Below are positions 61,853 through 64,000 of a DNA stretch of 64,000 nucleotides, piece after piece (the first letter of the stretch is position 1; each line of letters opens with the position of its first letter). Source of the stretch: UBA2357 sp046295975 (GTDB taxonomy: Bacteria; Pseudomonadota; Gammaproteobacteria; Burkholderiales; Rhodocyclaceae); NCBI GenBank assembly GCA_046295975.1, contig JBKBMG010000020.1, positions 23,314 through 87,313 of the forward strand, given 5' to 3'. Under the pieces are notes generated by a model. The model was not told the origin of the DNA. It saw only the letters and a program-made list of their open reading frames with translations, and searched no databases. The position numbers and the translations under genes are program-made.

Positions 61853-62602
61853 TCAGTCATGCTCGTACCTCAGGGATAAAACCGCGCCGGCGCCATCGAT
61901 GCGCTGGTGCACCACCGGGCTGCCGAGGTAGCGGATCTCGCCGCTGCCGCTGATGTCGGCCTCGAGCCGACCGGACACCCGCAGCGCGATGTGGCCGGCA
62001 CCCGAGATGCGGGCCTGCGCGTCGCGGCACTGCAGGGCTGCACCCAGGTAGTCGGCCGCGCCGCTGATGTCCACCGACTGGCGCAGCACCGTACCGGCGA
62101 CCTTCATCGAGCCGCTGCCCGACAGGCGGACGACGAGCTCGTCGGCCGTCAGATGGGCGATGGAAAGATTGCCGCTGCCGCTCAGGTCGGCGTGCAGGCG
62201 TGGGGTGGCGAGGCGGGCGATCAGGCAACTGCCGCTGCCGTGCAGCGCCAACTGCTCGAGCGTTCGGATGCCGAGCAGGAAGCGCACTGGCGCGCGGGTC
62301 ACGAAGTCGCCGGGACCGTAGTCGAAGCGCAGCACACCGTCACGCACCCGTGCCGACAGGCGCGGCAGCAGCGCGGGTTCGGCCTCTATGGCAAGGGATT
62401 CGCTGCCGCCCTGGACGATGGCCAGCTCGCCGACGCCGTCGAGTTCGACGGCATGGAAGGGGGAGATGGCTCGGGGCTCGCGGGCGAGCGCGGTAGCCCC
62501 GCCCCGGCCTGCCCATCCGAGCAGGCCTGACGTCGCCAATGCCCGCAGGCAGTCCCGGCGTGACCAGGGGCGTGCCCGGTGTGGTGAAAGTCCGAGATCC
62601 AT
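61853..62602 (-). CDS. DUF2807 (head GIN/autotransporter-like) beta-helix protein
   Basis: The 249-residue protein has a twin-arginine-type signal (S-R-R-D-C-L-R-A-L) and then repeated short strands with G-S-G motifs (H-G-S-G-S, S-G-S-G-N-L, S-G-S-G-S-M, S-G-A-G-H-I, S-G-S-G-E-I) every 20 to 24 residues, the pattern of DUF2807 right-handed beta-helices. Such proteins lie on the cell surface or in the periplasm. If the twin-arginine reading is right it is exported folded. It shares the leader word GACTAATATC with the gene at 54915. Confidence 0.78.
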   Translation of the reverse strand: MDLGLSPHRARPWSRRDCLRALATSGLLGWAGRGGATALAREPRAISPFHAVELDGVGELAIVQGGSESLAIEAEPALLPRLSARVRDGVLRFDYGPGDFVTRAPVRFLLGIRTLEQLALHGSGSCLIARLATPRLHADLSGSGNLSIAHLTADELVVRLSGSGSMKVAGTVLRQSVDISGAADYLGAALQCRDAQARISGAGHIALRVSGRLEADISGSGEIRYLGSPVVHQRIDGAGAVLSLRYEHD

Positions 62603-62714
62603 GTCCGGTCTCCTGTGCTGATATTAGTCCAACTGCCGCTGAGGTGTGGCGCCGTTGCCGGCCCAGTCCAATCGCAACCGCATGGCCCGGTGGCGCTCAC
62701 CGGGTGGGCGGTCC

Positions 62715-63038
62715 TCACTTCACCGAGCCGATGCTCGTCTCCTGGGCGGAATAGCCCAGGGTGGCGCGATTGGACTGATGCACGTTTCCCACGCACACCG
62801 TGAGATCCAGGCTGCCGGCCACCTTGCCGCCATTGACCGCGCCAACGTTGATCTCCTGCCGGGCGTAGCCGAGGGTGGCGCGGTTGGTCTGGCTGACGTT
62901 GCCCACGACCACGTTGCTGCGCACCTGGCCCATCACCACGCCCTGGCTCAGCCCGCCGGCGGCCAGTGCGTTGCCCGTGCTGGCGGTGGCGAGCAGCAGC
63001 GCGATGGTGGCCGGCGCGATTGCATGTCGGATGTTCAT
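62715..63038 (-). CDS. Secreted Q-x-N-R-A-T-L-G-Y repeat protein A
   Basis: The 107-residue protein has a signal peptide (1-26) and two copies of a ~37-residue repeat: V-G-N-V-S-Q-T-N-R-A-T-L-G-Y-A-R-Q-E-I-N-V-G and V-G-N-V-H-Q-S-N-R-A-T-L-G-Y-S-A-Q-E-T-S-I-G. Regular Asn, Gln and Gly in alternating strands recall the curlin repeat, although the spacing differs. With the CsgG-like gene in the same regulon it may form an extracellular fibre. It has an ECF-type promoter at 63095-63124. Confidence 0.7.
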   Translation of the reverse strand: MNIRHAIAPATIALLLATASTGNALAAGGLSQGVVMGQVRSNVVVGNVSQTNRATLGYARQEINVGAVNGGKVAGSLDLTVCVGNVHQSNRATLGYSAQETSIGSVK

Positions 63039-63094
63039 GGCCTTGCTCCTTTATCGTGATCCGCCGAGGTCGGGTGACGCCGTGCGGCATCACC

Positions 63095-63124
63095 TGGGTC
63101 GCAGTCCGGCCGGGAGGCGGTTCA
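63095..63124 (-). promoter_or_regulatory. ECF-type promoter of repeat protein A gene
   Basis: On the minus strand TGAACC (63119-63124), a 16 bp spacer and GCGACCCA (63095-63102) follow the shared pattern with one base change and one extra spacer base. The start codon lies about 57 bp downstream. Confidence 0.55.
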
Positions 63125-63155
63125 ACTTTTCTGTCGGTATGTGGCGGAGAACGGT

Positions 63156-63500
63156 TTAGTGCGCCACCGCCGCGGCGGCTTCGTCACGGGTGAAGAAGCG
63201 GCCGGCACGCACGAAGCCGGACACCACGCTGGCCTTGATGCGGGCCACGGCACCGTTGGCATGGCGCAGCACCACCAGTTCGTCAGGCAGACCATCGAGC
63301 AGGTGAAACGGCGCCGGGCGCCCGTCCCGGAAGCACGACGGATAGACGCGGTGGGTCTGGGCGTCGAGGAACGCTGGCCGGAAGCCGAGGTCGGCGTTCT
63401 CCTCGCTGCGGCCGCCGCTGCCCAGGTAGTGCTGGTTCTCGGCACGCAGCCGCTCCGGGCTCAGATCGGTTTGCTGCTCGGCTTGGGGGGTGGTGTTCAT
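63156..63500 (-). CDS. Hypothetical protein of the ECF cluster
   Basis: The 114-residue protein has no signal peptide and no membrane helix. It contains F-R-P-A-F-L-D-A-Q-T-H-R-V-Y-P-S-C-F, L-P-D-E-L-V-V-L-R and F-V-R-A-G-R-F-F-T-R-D-E-A. I do not recognise a family with known function. It has its own ECF-type promoter at 63549-63577, so it belongs to the regulon and probably works in the cytoplasm. AAGGAGA lies before the ATG. Confidence 0.65.
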   Translation of the reverse strand: MNTTPQAEQQTDLSPERLRAENQHYLGSGGRSEENADLGFRPAFLDAQTHRVYPSCFRDGRPAPFHLLDGLPDELVVLRHANGAVARIKASVVSGFVRAGRFFTRDEAAAAVAH

Positions 63501-63548
63501 CGCTGTCTCCTTGCTCGGTGGGACGCACTTGTCGGCGTTCTTGCTGCG

Positions 63549-63577
63549 TGAGTCGCAGTGGAAGGCGCGGGCGTTCT
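63549..63577 (-). promoter_or_regulatory. ECF-type promoter of the hypothetical gene
   Basis: On the minus strand AGAACG (63572-63577), a 15 bp spacer and GCGACTCA (63549-63556) match the shared motif; the -35 keeps GAAC but not the flanking bases. The start codon is about 49 bp downstream. Confidence 0.6.
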
Positions 63578-63615
63578 ATGTTTTTTTCGGCGGAGAGGGG
63601 GCGTGGGCGTGACGC

Positions 63616-63640
63616 AAAAAAAGCAGGGCCGAAGCCCTGC
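63616..63640 (-). terminator. Rho-independent terminator of repeat protein B gene
   Basis: On the minus strand GCAGGGC-TTCG-GCCCTGC is followed by seven T residues. The C(UUCG)G tetraloop makes the stem very stable. It lies 73 bp beyond the stop of the repeat protein B gene. Confidence 0.92.
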
Positions 63641-63713
63641 GAGCGGCGACTGCACAGAGGAGGGGATGCAGTCGGGGAGCGGGCGCGACCGGCCAGGCCG
63701 GTCGCGGGCCGGC

Positions 63714-64000
63714 TTACTTGAGGGAGCCGATATTGGCTTCCTGGGAGGCGTAGCCGAGGGTTGCGCGGTTGGTCTGGCTGATGTTCTTGGCCTGCACGTT
63801 GAACTGGACGGAGCCGAGTGCCTTGCCGCCGTTGACGCTGCCGACGTTGAGTTCCTGGGAGGCGTATCCGAGGGTGGCGCGGTTGTCCTGGGTGACGTTC
63901 TCGATGCGCACGGTGCTCTTGAGGGAGCCGCCGACCATGCCCTGGTCGAAGGGACCGGCGACGGCGAGGGTGCTGACGAAGGCGGTGGCGGCGATGGCGA
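63714..64000 (-). CDS. Secreted Q-x-N-R-A-T-L-G-Y repeat protein B (partial)
   Basis: The gene runs off the right edge. The visible 95 residues include the end of a signal peptide (F-V-S-T-L-A-V-A-G) and two repeats: I-E-N-V-T-Q-D-N-R-A-T-L-G-Y-A-S-Q-E-L-N-V-G-S-V-N and A-K-N-I-S-Q-T-N-R-A-T-L-G-Y-A-S-Q. It is a paralogue of the gene at 62715 and ends with the same G-S-L/V-K. A strong terminator follows. Its promoter and start are beyond the window. Confidence 0.7.
   Translation of the reverse strand, partial: AIAATAFVSTLAVAGPFDQGMVGGSLKSTVRIENVTQDNRATLGYASQELNVGSVNGGKALGSVQFNVQAKNISQTNRATLGYASQEANIGSLK

Overview
The window is high-GC (my impression, not computed) chromosomal DNA that reads like a betaproteobacterium of the Rhodocyclales (Azoarcus/Thauera/Aromatoleum type). 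This placement is inferred from gene content: an anaerobic-style cobalamin block, a complete propionyl-CoA to succinyl-CoA route, a GlrK/QseG/GlrR system, FliA-type chemoreceptor promoters, and REP-like intergenic repeats built on the CTTCGACAAGCTCAGG theme. No rRNA, tRNA, CRISPR array, phage or complete insertion sequence was seen.

Layout. 0-2 kb: the end of an alpha/beta hydrolase gene, an M48 peptidase and repeats. 2.1-6.7 kb: B12 uptake and late corrin-ring genes (btuF, cobD, cbiB, divergent cobQ), bracketed by inverted copies of a ~110 bp repeat. 6.8-9.9 kb: a crotonase-family enzyme, a CNNM/CorC-type membrane protein and a GntR/FCD regulator. 10-17.8 kb: B12-dependent methylmalonyl-CoA mutase, a DUF433/DUF5615 toxin-antitoxin-like pair, the G-protein chaperone MeaB, and propionyl-CoA carboxylase beta and alpha. 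17.9-21.8 kb: an unrecognised translationally coupled trio (membrane protein, beta-propeller-like exported protein, lipoprotein). 21.9-28 kb: a thioesterase, a degenerate HD-GYP protein, then glrK-qseG-glrR followed by a near-perfect sigma-54 promoter driving a BON-domain gene.

28-38 kb: one-carbon metabolism. A minus-strand operon encodes a corrinoid protein, DUF1638, a small 'virulence factor' family protein, a MetV-like protein, MetF, a methyl-THF:corrinoid methyltransferase and a RACo-type corrinoid reactivator. Divergent to it lie purU (formyl-THF to formate) and a short folC paralogue. No substrate:corrinoid methyltransferase (MttB/MtgB type) is in the window. 38-53 kb: three chemoreceptors (two with FliA promoters), L-serine dehydratase with a divergent LysR regulator, a GbdR-like regulator, a TIR-domain membrane protein, an Lrp/alcohol dehydrogenase pair and a GbcA-like glycine betaine monooxygenase. 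GbdR, GbcA, PurU and SdaA together point to glycine betaine catabolism through glycine and serine, with C1 units drained through folate.

52.9-64 kb is the most unusual part. Thirteen genes, all on the minus strand, surround an ECF sigma/anti-sigma pair: two caspase-like peptidases, an OmpA-type protein, a CsgG-like/DUF4384 lipoprotein, a DUF1353 and a DUF2807 protein, and two small secreted proteins made of a Q-x-N-R-A-T-L-G-Y repeat. Four promoters in the region share TGAACC (or AGAACG), a 15-16 bp spacer and GCGACTCA, so one ECF factor probably controls a surface or envelope system that may include a functional amyloid.
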